64,000 bases of DNA from Paludibacteraceae bacterium (GCA_024401475.1 JAKSKZ010000004.1:51311-115310), one strand, 5' to 3'; positions 51,201 through 60,085 are shown, counted from the first letter of the stretch. Numbers and translations are program-made. The notes: a model not told the origin generated them from the sequence alone.

Positions 51201-52144
51201 AAATCCAGCATTTCAAAATCTTCAATACGATGCTCCCATATCCAGTCAATTCCTTCTGCAGCCTCATAACCTAAATAGGAACTGTCAAAGTATCCACATA
51301 AGAAAAGAACAAAACGTACGTCATCACCATATGTATGGCGCAACTGCTCCATTTTTTGTGCTTCTTCTTTACGACGTTTGTTCGTGTTTGTGAAGTCGCC
51401 TGCAGACTTACACTCTATGAGCAATGGTAAATCGCTTGCATCTCCGTCTTTCCTCTTGATTGCGACGTCAACTGGAATATTTACGGGCTTCTCCATACCA
51501 GCATCTACAGGTATATTTAAATGGAAGGAGAATGTGCCGACAGGCATTGATTCGTAGCTATTAATGGATTTTGATTCAACGAATCGGTATCCTTTTCTAT
51601 TCAAATATGTACTTATGGCTTGTAACTGACGTTTTTCTTGCTCATTTCTAATCAGAGGATCTGCCAAGGAACCGCATAATCTGTCAGCAACGATTGAGGC
51701 CGCACGTTTACGGCTTACACCTGATGGATTTTCATGTAGCTGAATCCATGGAAAGATATCAACATCAAGTAATCGGTGGATAATAGAAACAATCCGATCT
51801 AACTGAACGGCAAGTTCTGCCTTCTTCATGCGAGGGGGCAAAATAGCATCCTTATCCATTGAATCTACTAGAGATTTATTTACTCCTGCCAATCCCACCA
51901 ATCTGTCTCTTGCAATAGGAGGTGCTGTGGACAAGCGCAATATTTGTAATATTTCAGGGTGAGACATTATGACTTCAATATTGATATTGCGAAAACATTC
52001 TGTCATCTTCAATACCTTATCCACACGCTTGATCGCAGCAACACGTTCATTTCTATACGTTGTTGGTGCATAGTTTAAGAACCAGTTGTTATAAAAATCC
52101 ACAGAAGTAGCAACGTCTTGTTTCCACTTCTGAGTGTTTGTCAT
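51197..52144 (-). CDS. XamI-family type II restriction endonuclease
   Basis: This 315-residue protein is read from MTNTQKWKQ; the frame extends 6 residues further. It resembles XamI: NWFLNYAPTTYRNERV, DIFPWIQLHENPSGVSRKRAA and a PD-(D/E)XK core with PVDVAIKRKDG and LLIECKSAGDFTNTNKRRKEE. XamI recognises GTCGAC, so that sequence is the probable target. No controller gene is visible. The nuclease gene precedes its methyltransferase, which is unusual for establishment in a new host. Confidence 0.85.
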   Translation of the reverse strand: MTNTQKWKQDVATSVDFYNNWFLNYAPTTYRNERVAAIKRVDKVLKMTECFRNINIEVIMSHPEILQILRLSTAPPIARDRLVGLAGVNKSLVDSMDKDAILPPRMKKAELAVQLDRIVSIIHRLLDVDIFPWIQLHENPSGVSRKRAASIVADRLCGSLADPLIRNEQEKRQLQAISTYLNRKGYRFVESKSINSYESMPVGTFSFHLNIPVDAGMEKPVNIPVDVAIKRKDGDASDLPLLIECKSAGDFTNTNKRRKEEAQKMEQLRHTYGDDVRFVLFLCGYFDSSYLGYEAAEGIDWIWEHRIEDFEMLDL

Positions 52145-52532
52145 ATTTATGGGATTATACATGATAACTTGATTTTTTGCAAAATAGTCACAAGTTTATT
52201 AAATTTAAAGTACAAAGATAACAAATCTTTGGTTCTATCCCAGTTTATGACTGATTTATTACGATTTGCATAGTACGATAAAAGCCTAATTGAATCGTCA
52301 TTTGCCTGAAAAGCAATATCCTAGTAACCGGTCGCATCGACGAAGGAGATGCTGCCGGTTAAAACGCCCTCGTCGGCTCCGTGTGCTTGGCGTTACCTTG
52401 GTGTGATGCATTGTCCTTTGGCGTGTGTCCTAATCTGTAGTCGTTGCCTGCGGTTACTTAGATACTGGCTTCTAACCAAAATGTGAATAAATCAACCATA
52501 AAATATAACAGGGGCCTATTTGGTTTTAAATT
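52145..52532. other. Gap upstream of the restriction-modification pair
   Basis: TATCTTTG on the minus strand (52213-52220) is a good -7 box for the nuclease gene, about 70 bp upstream of it. From about 52310 to 52470 the sequence is suddenly G+C-rich and includes AACCGG/CCGGTT arms (52326-52366). It looks like decayed coding sequence that I could not assign. Confidence 0.4.
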
Positions 52533-53096
52533 CTATACGTTCTTTATAAACTTTGCAGGTACACCACCCACAACTGTTCTTGGAGCGACATCTTTAGTTA
52601 CTACCGCTCCAGCAGCAACAATGGCTCCTTCACCGATTCTGACACCTTGCAGAATGGTTACATTTGCACCAAGCCAAACCTTATCTTCAATGCGAATAGG
52701 CTTGAAGGTCATGTCACCACGATGCTCTGGATCGGGATTGTGATTGATTGTGCAGAGTGTGGCATTATGTCCAATCAGGCAGTCATTGCCGATGAAAATG
52801 CCACCTTGATCCTGGAACTTACAACCCATGTTGATGAATGTTCGTTCACCAACCCAAGTGTTCTTTCCGCAATCCGTACCAAAAGGAGGGAACATGCCAA
52901 CGCTCTCTGGAACCTCATGTCCCCAGAGTTCAGCAAGCAGGTTACGTAATTCGGCAGGTTCATGATACTTGCCGTTTATCTCTGCTGTGATACGAAGTGC
53001 CTCTTGCGACATTTCGTGCATCAACAGATGAGCTTCCGAACCATTTTCGACAGGAAGTCCATCTGCCATGTGTTTTCTGAATTGTTCTATTGTCAT
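52533..53096 (-). CDS. Hexapeptide-repeat sugar O-acetyltransferase
   Basis: This 187-residue protein resembles maltose/galactoside acetyltransferases. N-terminal Mac domain region, then left-handed beta-helix repeats (IFIGNDCLIGHNATL, VWLGANVTILQGVRIGEGAIVAAGAVVTKDV in parts) and catalytic His in TINHNPDPEHRG. It ends GGVPAKFIKNV. It overlaps the flavodoxin gene by 4 nt, so it belongs to the redox module starting at the DXS-like gene or the nitroreductase. Confidence 0.9.
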   Translation of the reverse strand: MTIEQFRKHMADGLPVENGSEAHLLMHEMSQEALRITAEINGKYHEPAELRNLLAELWGHEVPESVGMFPPFGTDCGKNTWVGERTFINMGCKFQDQGGIFIGNDCLIGHNATLCTINHNPDPEHRGDMTFKPIRIEDKVWLGANVTILQGVRIGEGAIVAAGAVVTKDVAPRTVVGGVPAKFIKNV

Positions 53097-53626
53097 ACGT
53101 TCTTACCCATTTCGTAAGCTTCCTGTAACTTCGCATTGCCCTCAATTGTGCGAGGTGCATCTACGCCACCGCAGAAGAGAGTGCCTTTGAGTTCGCACTT
53201 TGGATAGCAGTCGATCCAACCAGTAAGTCCAGCCTCCGCACGTTTAGGCACAAACTCCTCGTCCTCTGCCGCTGTAGTTAGCATGTAGACGTCGCGGAAC
53301 TTATAATCCTGTGAATACATGGCATTCATACGGTCAATAAGTGTCTTCATCTGTCCACTCATCTCGTAGTAATATATTGGAGTAGCCCAAACAACGACGT
53401 CGGCATTGAGAACCTTTGCCATGATATCATTCACGTCGTCCTTGATGACACATTTTCCTAATTTTTGGCAGGCAAGACATCCTTTGCAAAATTGTATGTT
53501 CTTGTCGACGAGGGAGATCTTCTCTACGTCGTGTCCTGCATCCTGTGCTCCACGAATAAACTCATTAGCCAAGGCATCAGAGTTGGAGTGGGCACGCAAA
53601 CTTGTTGAGATAACTACAACTTTCAT
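53093..53626 (-). CDS. Flavodoxin family/NADPH-dependent FMN reductase-like protein
   Basis: This 177-residue protein is read from MKVVVIST. FMN loop STSLRAHSNSD, then FCKGCLACQKLGKC and ATPIYYYEMSGQMKTLIDRM. C-terminal FCGGVDAPRTIEG. Cytoplasmic, third of this Cys-bearing subtype in the window (also at 46238 and 47217). Confidence 0.88.
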   Translation of the reverse strand: MKVVVISTSLRAHSNSDALANEFIRGAQDAGHDVEKISLVDKNIQFCKGCLACQKLGKCVIKDDVNDIMAKVLNADVVVWATPIYYYEMSGQMKTLIDRMNAMYSQDYKFRDVYMLTTAAEDEEFVPKRAEAGLTGWIDCYPKCELKGTLFCGGVDAPRTIEGNAKLQEAYEMGKNV

Positions 53627-53637
53627 GCTCATCAAAG

Positions 53638-54165
53638 TTATTTTACAAAGCTATCAATCTCAGCCTTGGTTGGATAATTCAACAACTGACCGTCCTTGAT
53701 AGTGAGGTTAGGATAGTCTTTTCTCAATTCCTTGACTGAGTTTGTAATTGTACTACCTCCAGAAGTTGCAAATGGGATGATTGTCTTGCCTTCCAACTTG
53801 TTAGCCTCAATGAAAGTATTAACAATATGCGGAGCTACATTCCACCAAATAGGGAATCCAATATAGATGGTCTCATACTGATCCACACTGCTGATATTCT
53901 CAGCCATTTCGGGACGTGTACTTTTATCTGCCATTTCTACAGATGAACGGCTCTGCTTGTCTCTCCAATTAAGATCAGCAGAAGAATATTTCTCTTTTGG
54001 AGTGATCTCGTAAAGATCGGCTTTTGTAGCCTCTGAAATCTGTTTTGCCACTTTTGCTGTAACTCCTGATGCTGAGAAATAAGCAACAAGAGTCTTTGAT
54101 TTCTGTTGTGCTGATGCACCAAATGCGATTAACATAGTACAAATGATTGAAAGAATTCTATTCAT
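53638..54165 (-). CDS. Exported flavodoxin
   Basis: This 175-residue protein has a Sec signal peptide (MNRILSIICTMLIAFGASAQ). The rest is a flavodoxin-4-like domain: YFSASGVTAKVAKQI, then FPIWWNVAPHIVNTFIE and ATSGGSTITNSV. Export of a flavodoxin is unusual because FMN is cytoplasmic; it must fold or be loaded with flavin in the periplasm. It sits 11 bp before the 53093 gene and 6 bp after the nitroreductase. Confidence 0.88.
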   Translation of the reverse strand: MNRILSIICTMLIAFGASAQQKSKTLVAYFSASGVTAKVAKQISEATKADLYEITPKEKYSSADLNWRDKQSRSSVEMADKSTRPEMAENISSVDQYETIYIGFPIWWNVAPHIVNTFIEANKLEGKTIIPFATSGGSTITNSVKELRKDYPNLTIKDGQLLNYPTKAEIDSFVK

Positions 54166-54171
54166 GTTATA

Positions 54172-54795
54172 TTAAAAATAAGTTACTGTCTCTGTCAATG
54201 GCTTACGATTGAAGTGATTCTGATTAGGTGCTGCATTTTCACCAGCGTAACCAATAGGAAGAATCATCAATACAACCTCATTTTTTGACATGTTGAATGA
54301 CTCACGAACTTCATCTGGATTGAAGAAGTTTAGCCAACAACTCTCAACTCCAACACTCTTTGCAGCCAACATCATGTGAGTGGCTACAATAGTAGCATCT
54401 TCAACACCTGAATTGTATTTGTCTCCTGGATATGTGAAAACGTTAGTTGCGTCCCACGTTACGATAAGGCAAGTTGGTGCACCATAACGACATGGAGTCA
54501 ATGAATCAATTTTTGCCAATGATTCCTTGCTCTGACACACATAAACATGCTGCTCTTGCAAATTCTTTGCTGTTGGAGCCAAACGTCCTGCCTCAAGAAT
54601 CACATCCAAATGCTCTTTTTTAACTTGTGTTGAGTCAAACCTTCTACATGAATATCTGTCTTTGACAATATCCATGAATGATGGTGTTTCTGAAACTGTT
54701 TTCTCTGTTTCCATTGCAGGTTTGTTTTCTGATCCACATGCTGATAATAGCAATGCAGAACTTAGTATTGATAAAAATCTAATTACCTTTTTCAT
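54172..54795 (-). CDS. Nitroreductase-family lipoprotein
   Basis: This 207-residue protein has lipobox LSAC. The nitroreductase domain starts FMDIVKDRYSCRRFDSTQV, then ILEAGRLAPTAKNLQEQ, THMMLAAKSVGVESCWLN and LMILPIGYAGE. FMN-dependent, NAD(P)H-type fold but periplasmic. It is 138 bp after the AraC gene; no operator copy is seen in that gap. Confidence 0.88.
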   Translation of the reverse strand: MKKVIRFLSILSSALLLSACGSENKPAMETEKTVSETPSFMDIVKDRYSCRRFDSTQVKKEHLDVILEAGRLAPTAKNLQEQHVYVCQSKESLAKIDSLTPCRYGAPTCLIVTWDATNVFTYPGDKYNSGVEDATIVATHMMLAAKSVGVESCWLNFFNPDEVRESFNMSKNEVVLMILPIGYAGENAAPNQNHFNRKPLTETVTYF

Positions 54796-54933
54796 TTATT
54801 CTTATTTTGACGCACGCGTTGTCCAAATACGCTTATTTTTTTTACGCTCGTCCTACAGATTCGCGTTAGAGGAGAGACAAGGGTGTTCCGCCCTTTGCAA
54901 TCCTCATTTTGAACAACTGCTATATAATATTTA

Positions 54934-55821
54934 TTACGCTGCTCTCCACTGGTTTGGAGTCTTTCCGGTCAAACCTTTGAAGAAGCGGACGAAATGTTGT
55001 GGATATTCAAAACCAAGTTGCTGGCTCACCATTGTGATTGTATTCTGGTCTGATTCCAACAACTGTTTTGCACGGACAAGCAAACGGTCGTTGATTAGAT
55101 CTTTGGCTGTTCTTCCTGTCTCTGTTTTGACGAGGGTGCCGAAATAACCAGTTGATAGGCTGCATTTGTCAGCGAAATACGTTACAGTTGGCAAACCTTC
55201 CGTCTCGGCTTTTGTAGTGATATATTCGTCAAGCAAAGTGATGAATTTCTTCACTACTGAATGGTTAATCTCCTCGCGTGTGATAAACTGACGGTCGTAG
55301 AAACGAAGAAGATAGTTTAGAAGCAGTTCTATATTGCTGACTATCAACTCTCGTGTATGCTTATCGATAGGGTGTTGCAACTCCTGCTGGATCAACGACA
55401 AAACGCCACGGAATATCTCTATTTCCTGCGACGACAGGTGTAGAGCCTCGTTGGATGTGTAATCAAAAAACTCGTATCTGCTGATGTTTTTGCCGAGTGA
55501 CGTGCGGTTTAGAAAATCCGGATGGAAAACCAACGCCGTGAATTTGGCAAACGGAACATCTGGATTCGGCTGAACTATGATTGATTGCCCCGGAGCAAAA
55601 CTAGTCACCGTCATCTCATCAAAATCGTAGGGAGTACGTCCATACGACAGTTTACAGCCTTTATTTTCCTTCAAATAGATGGCATAAAAGCCGTAGTGCA
55701 TCACACATTCTTTTATATGGTCTGTGCTCTCTACACGGACAACTGATACCAAGGGATGAAGTGTCTCAATCCCTTGGTAATCATTAAAATCCTGTATGGT
55801 ATTTAGATAAATGTCCTCCAT
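54934..55821 (-). CDS. AraC-family transcriptional regulator
   Basis: This 295-residue protein has an N-terminal cupin-like sensor (FYAIYLKENKGCKLSYG, FAPGQSIIVQPN). Two helix-turn-helix units at the C-terminus read YFADKCSLSTGYFGTLVKTETG and VSQQLGFEYPQHFVRFFKGLTGKTPNQWR, cited in parts. It follows the DXS-like gene by 20 bp and so shares operator site 1, giving autoregulation. Fragments of close homologues at 39341 and 42519 show that the gene was once present in other modules. Best candidate to bind the five TACC-N6-TCGG pairs. Confidence 0.92.
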   Translation of the reverse strand: MEDIYLNTIQDFNDYQGIETLHPLVSVVRVESTDHIKECVMHYGFYAIYLKENKGCKLSYGRTPYDFDEMTVTSFAPGQSIIVQPNPDVPFAKFTALVFHPDFLNRTSLGKNISRYEFFDYTSNEALHLSSQEIEIFRGVLSLIQQELQHPIDKHTRELIVSNIELLLNYLLRFYDRQFITREEINHSVVKKFITLLDEYITTKAETEGLPTVTYFADKCSLSTGYFGTLVKTETGRTAKDLINDRLLVRAKQLLESDQNTITMVSQQLGFEYPQHFVRFFKGLTGKTPNQWRAA

Positions 55822-55841
55822 GACAGAAATCTATTAGTAAA

Positions 55842-57605
55842 TTATTTCTTAATAATCTTCACTACATCCTCAACAATCTGCTCGTCAAGCAAACGGTTGT
55901 CTGATAGCAATTTGTTGACGTCGAAGCGATCGTATAGATCTTTCTTGATTCCACCGACAAGAACCTTCATGTCGGAAGTGCTGTAGTATGATGCAATTCG
56001 TTCTCCGAATCCACCGTCTTTGCAGCCATCCTCAAGTGTGACTACAAGTTGGTGGTCTGCCTTCAAAGCATCAAGTGTAGCAGCGTCGACTGCATTCAAA
56101 TAACGTGGATTGATTAGGGTAGCGTCGATACCTTTATCCTTAAGCAACTTCACTACATTCTCTCCCTTCTGATAGAATGATCCGGCTGCGATAATCGCAA
56201 CTTTCGATCCCTTCTTTGCCACTTTATATTTAGGCTCATAGCTGAATTCACTGTCCATCACTTCGCTGGTATGGTGGACACCGTTGCTTGGCACACGGAT
56301 TGCAATCGGCTTTTTATCTTGAAGAATTGCCCACTTCATCATAGCGAAATACTCTTCACATGTAGTCGGAGCAAGATAGATAAGACCAGGAATACTGCAT
56401 AGCATTGGGATATCAAACAAACAGATGTGAGTGATGTCGTTCATTGTGCCACATCCTCCCCACATCACGTTGATTACCGCTGGGTTGGAATTGATGCATA
56501 GATCCTGAGCAATCTGATCGTAGGTACGCTGAATGAAAGTGGAGTAGACTGTCCACACTGGTCTCAACCCACCTTTAGCCATTCCGCTTGCCATTGCAAC
56601 AGCCTGCTCTTCAGCAATACCCATGTCGATATGCTGTTTGCCTGCCTCCGCACGTTTGGCTGGGTTGAATCCGGCTGCGGCAGGAGTTCCTGCTGTCACA
56701 GCAATCAGCGTAGGATCTTTCTTCATCTCAGCAAGCATCCAGTTGCTGAATAGTTCCTCGTAAGACTCCATGGCAGGTCCAGCTGGACGTGAACCGTCGA
56801 CTGGATTGAATGGCATTCCCCAGTGCCAAGCCTCTTTATTCTCAACTGCTGGTTTGAATCCGTGACCTTTTTCTGTGTGGATATGAACTACAGTTGGTTT
56901 GTCGGTGTCCTTGACGGATTTGAATAAAGTAATCAACTTCTCAATGTCGTTACCCTCCTCAAGATACTTATATTCAAACCCCCAAGACTTAAACCAATTA
57001 TGCTCGCAATTTCCGTTGGATTCTCTCAAAGCACGAAGGTTTTTATAAATTCCGCCATGGTTTTCTGCGATTGACATCTCATTATCGTTGACGACGATGA
57101 TGATTCCAGTGCCAAGTTCAGATGCCTCGTCAAGTCCCTCAAATGCTTCGCCTCCTGATAGAGAACCGTCGCCAATGATTGCGATGATATTCTCCTTTGT
57201 TCCCTTTATATCACGAGCTTTCTGAAGACCAGTGGCAAGAGAGATTGAAGTCGACGTGTGGCCAACCTCAAAATTATCGTAGACAGGGCTCTCTGCTGGT
57301 GATGAATAACCAGAAATAGCGTTCATGTCGTCCACGTTGCCAAGGAATCCTGAAGCACGGCCAGTCAACACCTTATGAGGATAACATTGGTGCGAAACGT
57401 CGAAGACAAACTTATCCTCCGGAGCGTTAAAAACATAATGTAGGGCGACGGTTGCCTCCACAAAACCAAGATTTGGACCAACGTGTCCACCATGCTTACT
57501 AACACGGTTGATGACAGCAGCACGAGTCTCGTCGGCTACGATATTAAGTTCTTTGATGTCCAGCTTCTTCAAGTCGGCTGGCGACTTTATCTTCTCTATA
57601 TACAT
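55842..57605 (-). CDS. DXS-like thiamine-diphosphate enzyme (divergent paralogue)
   Basis: This 587-residue protein is somewhat shorter than canonical DXS (about 620-650). TPP-domain motifs are FDVSHQCYPHKVLTGR (canonical has GHQxYPHK), VGHTSTSISLATG, GDGSLSGGEAFEG and the C-terminal-half DMGIAEEQAVAMASG (canonical IAEQHAV). The substrate Arg region reads AIRVPSNG instead of AIRYPRG. These changes suggest an altered acceptor. It may still make DXP, but the context with an AraC regulator and reductases suggests a specialised role. Confidence 0.82.
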   Translation of the reverse strand: MYIEKIKSPADLKKLDIKELNIVADETRAAVINRVSKHGGHVGPNLGFVEATVALHYVFNAPEDKFVFDVSHQCYPHKVLTGRASGFLGNVDDMNAISGYSSPAESPVYDNFEVGHTSTSISLATGLQKARDIKGTKENIIAIIGDGSLSGGEAFEGLDEASELGTGIIIVVNDNEMSIAENHGGIYKNLRALRESNGNCEHNWFKSWGFEYKYLEEGNDIEKLITLFKSVKDTDKPTVVHIHTEKGHGFKPAVENKEAWHWGMPFNPVDGSRPAGPAMESYEELFSNWMLAEMKKDPTLIAVTAGTPAAAGFNPAKRAEAGKQHIDMGIAEEQAVAMASGMAKGGLRPVWTVYSTFIQRTYDQIAQDLCINSNPAVINVMWGGCGTMNDITHICLFDIPMLCSIPGLIYLAPTTCEEYFAMMKWAILQDKKPIAIRVPSNGVHHTSEVMDSEFSYEPKYKVAKKGSKVAIIAAGSFYQKGENVVKLLKDKGIDATLINPRYLNAVDAATLDALKADHQLVVTLEDGCKDGGFGERIASYYSTSDMKVLVGGIKKDLYDRFDVNKLLSDNRLLDEQIVEDVVKIIKK

Positions 57606-57648
57606 AATTCATTCATTTAAATCCGTTTTCCGTATAATTCCGACAATG

Positions 57649-57714
57649 CAATATTACAATCAAATAATTCAACAGAAGGTACCCAAAATTCGGCAAAGAT
57701 TACCAGAAATTCGG
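57649..57714 (-). promoter_or_regulatory. AraC-type operator pair and -7 box (site 1) before the DXS-like/AraC operon
   Basis: Half sites TACCCAAAATTCGG (57680-57693) and TACCAGAAATTCGG (57701-57714) are 21 bp apart and nearly identical, the best copy of the five. CAATATTA (TAATATTG on the gene strand, 57649-57656) ends 24 bp before the first TACC. Confidence 0.75.
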
Positions 57715-57741
57715 ATTTAGGGGAGAAAAATCAGCAACCGC

Positions 57742-58473
57742 TCATTCCGGATAGATCATCTTCCTCGTGACACCCCCATCCACCGTGATGGTCTGCCCAT
57801 TGATAAAGTCATTTTCTGGAGATGCTAGAAACAAAACCATTCGTGCAATATCAGCAGGCTCACCCACCCTTCCGCTCGGATGAAAATCATGATCTTCCTG
57901 ACGGAGCACCTCTTGTTCATTCACATGAATCCAGCCTGGAGCCACGGCATTGACGGTTATGCGAAACGGAGCCAAAGAAATAGACAATGCATGCGTCAAC
58001 GAATAGATTCCGCCTTTTGAGGCACTATAGCCCTCCGTGCCCGCTTCACTTTGCTGATAACGACTTGAACATAAATTGACTATGCGACCATAAGAGGTAT
58101 TCCCATTGGATTGTCGCAAGCGAGCCATAAATCTCGAGGTAATGAAAACAGGTCGCAAATTGGTATTGATCACTCTATCAAACTCCTCCACACTCACCTC
58201 AGTTATGGGGCAAAATGTACTGACACCAACATTATTGACAACTACATCCAAATCGCCACGTTCATCCACGAATTGTTGCATGCAAGCCTCCAGATCTTTT
58301 TGCGAAGTCACATCCACATGAAAAAAACGAGCACCCGTCTCCTTCTGAGTCTCCAATCCTCGACATTCATCTATGTCACAAAAAGCCACAAAGTCACCAT
58401 GCTGGCAAAAAGCCTCAACAATGCCACGTCCAATGCCATGCGCACCGCCCGTCACAAAAACACGTCTATTCAT
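57742..58473 (-). CDS. SDR-family oxidoreductase
   Basis: This 243-residue short-chain dehydrogenase has NAD(P) motif TGGAHGIGRG, NNVGVS, catalytic Ser in NLCSSRYQQSE, YSASKGG with Tyr and Lys, and VAPGWI. C-terminal FINGQTITVDGG. A complete classical SDR, unlike the truncated one at 28660. Substrate unknown. It lies 15 bp after the small membrane protein gene at 58489. Confidence 0.9.
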   Translation of the reverse strand: MNRRVFVTGGAHGIGRGIVEAFCQHGDFVAFCDIDECRGLETQKETGARFFHVDVTSQKDLEACMQQFVDERGDLDVVVNNVGVSTFCPITEVSVEEFDRVINTNLRPVFITSRFMARLRQSNGNTSYGRIVNLCSSRYQQSEAGTEGYSASKGGIYSLTHALSISLAPFRITVNAVAPGWIHVNEQEVLRQEDHDFHPSGRVGEPADIARMVLFLASPENDFINGQTITVDGGVTRKMIYPE

Positions 58474-58488
58474 AAAATTTTGATTTTC

Positions 58489-58749
58489 TTATTTCGCCAC
58501 GTCGTTCTTTCTTTTCCAACGACGCTTGATTCGTTCCCAACCCTCAGCTCCGACAATCACCAAACCTGTATATTTTACAAGTTTTGCCAAGCCGTAGAAC
58601 ACAAAAAACAAAACAGTCTTAGTTGTTGCACTAATAGGCAACATAGCCTGAGCAAAAGAGATGATATACAACGGTATACAAAGCGCCATGATAATGACGC
58701 CCGTCCTAAACGAAAACCGTTGCAAAAAATTCCGTATCTTCTCTCCCAT
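58489..58749 (-). CDS. Small membrane protein of unknown function
   Basis: This 86-residue protein has a basic N-terminus, a first hydrophobic helix (VIIMALCIPLYIISFAQA) and a second (VLFFVFYGLAKLVKYTGLVIVG), then a basic tail (RIKRRWKRK). Both termini are probably cytoplasmic. Not recognised. The 155-bp gap to 58905 shows no gene. Confidence 0.65.
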   Translation of the reverse strand: MGEKIRNFLQRFSFRTGVIIMALCIPLYIISFAQAMLPISATTKTVLFFVFYGLAKLVKYTGLVIVGAEGWERIKRRWKRKNDVAK

Positions 58750-58904
58750 CTAACAATTGCGTGTTTTTTCAAAAAACAAAAATACAACTAAAACTTGACA
58801 AACATTAACCAAATGAAAGAAAATAGTCAACAGACTTCACAAAAAGCAAAAGATAGACATCAAATCACAAGATTTAGTTAACTATACAACTTAAAGGAAT
58901 CACA

Positions 58905-59231
58905 TCAGAAAACACATTGCACTAACAACATATAAAACAACGTACCACCTGCTATCGTGACCATTATATTCTTCATCAAAAGATGAACCAACACACAAAA
59001 CGCCACGCCTATAAGCTCAGGGACTCCATGCTTATCACCCATAAAATCAACATCTTTCAAACAATAAACAACCAACATTCCAAACACTGCACTCGGCAAA
59101 TAGCGACTGAGGAATCGAACAAACGGAGGCATGCTCTTCTCCGAAGGGAAAACAAAAAAACTAATGAAGCGTGTGGCCATCACAGCGACTGCCATAACGG
59201 CTATCGTTATAATCTGTTCAATCGTCGTCAT
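58905..59231 (-). CDS. azlD: AzlD-type branched-chain amino acid transport protein
   Basis: This 108-residue membrane protein has four hydrophobic helices: VMAVAVMATRFISFFVF, then LPSAVFGMLVVYCL, and ELIGVAFCVLVHLLMKNIMV. It is the small subunit of AzlCD-type exporters of branched-chain amino acids. Overlaps azlC by 4 nt. Confidence 0.85.
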   Translation of the reverse strand: MTTIEQIITIAVMAVAVMATRFISFFVFPSEKSMPPFVRFLSRYLPSAVFGMLVVYCLKDVDFMGDKHGVPELIGVAFCVLVHLLMKNIMVTIAGGTLFYMLLVQCVF

Positions 59232-59905
59232 AAATCTTGTCTCCTATATTTAAAATATAAAACGGTGAGTATCACCAACATCGTAGGCACGATGAACTGT
59301 GCCGGACCAAAAGCCACCAAACAAACAGCTGATGCTAAAACGCCTAACCATGCGGACCCATGCCTGCCCTTGTTACGCAAAAAATCATCCATAAAGATGG
59401 AAACAAACATTGCCACCACCACAAAATCCAACCCTTTCAAATAGTGCATCATATCATCACTTATACATTCGCCTAAAAAATAGCCCATAATACCGCCCGT
59501 AACCCAATAACTGTAATTGAGGAAAGAGAGTGTCAACTGCTGACGAAAAGACCCTCCTTGGGAATAGTTGATGGCAAACGACTCGTCGCACATCCAAAAG
59601 ATAAGGAACGGCTTCTTCCAACCCGCATTCCGCCATTTGTCAAGCATCGAAATCCCATAGAATATATGGCGCGCCCCAACCATCAAAGCCATCGTCAACG
59701 CCGCAACAGGGTTGAATGCCCCGACCAACATCGTCAAAGCAATGAACTCCACCGAACCACTAAACACCGTTATGGCCATAGACAAAGGAATCCATATCGA
59801 ATACCCCATCGACGACGCCAACATTCCATACGAGATGCCCAAAAACCAAAACGCTCCTAAGACGGGCAACGAAAGGCGAAAGGCCTGCTTCAAATCTCCA
59901 CTCAT
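59228..59905 (-). CDS. azlC: AzlC-type branched-chain amino acid permease
   Basis: This 225-residue protein is read from MSGDLKQAF; an in-frame GTG lies 9 bp upstream. Motifs are FRLSLPVLGAFWFLGISYG, VFSGSVEFIAL (Gly-Ser/Glu motif), ARHIFYGISML and WMCDESFAI. The large subunit of the AzlCD exporter. Confidence 0.9.
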   Translation of the reverse strand: MSGDLKQAFRLSLPVLGAFWFLGISYGMLASSMGYSIWIPLSMAITVFSGSVEFIALTMLVGAFNPVAALTMALMVGARHIFYGISMLDKWRNAGWKKPFLIFWMCDESFAINYSQGGSFRQQLTLSFLNYSYWVTGGIMGYFLGECISDDMMHYLKGLDFVVVAMFVSIFMDDFLRNKGRHGSAWLGVLASAVCLVAFGPAQFIVPTMLVILTVLYFKYRRQDL

Positions 59906-60014
59906 AACAATCACTTTGCAAAAAGAGAGGCAAAATTATGAAAAACCATGCATTAGGGCTCCTTAATAAATGCAAAAAGAGAAGGGTCAACCATCTTGTT
60001 ACAGATAAAAATTG

Positions 60015-60022
60015 TAACTTTG
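60015..60022 (+). promoter_or_regulatory. -7 box for the DUF4250 gene
   Basis: TAACTTTG matches TAnnTTTG; TTG at 59997 is close to the expected -33 position. GTTAC/GTAAC inverted repeats surround it (59998-60018), and GTAAC recurs at 60035, a possible regulator site. Confidence 0.5.
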
Positions 60023-60085
60023 CAGAAAGTTATTGTAACGACTTTGATAGTAAAAGGCGATAAAAACAACAAAATTGCAATAGAA

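Noticed and set aside
52310..52470. A coding gene in the G+C-rich patch upstream of the XamI gene
   Set aside because: All frames are short and interrupted, and fragments could not be matched to any family.
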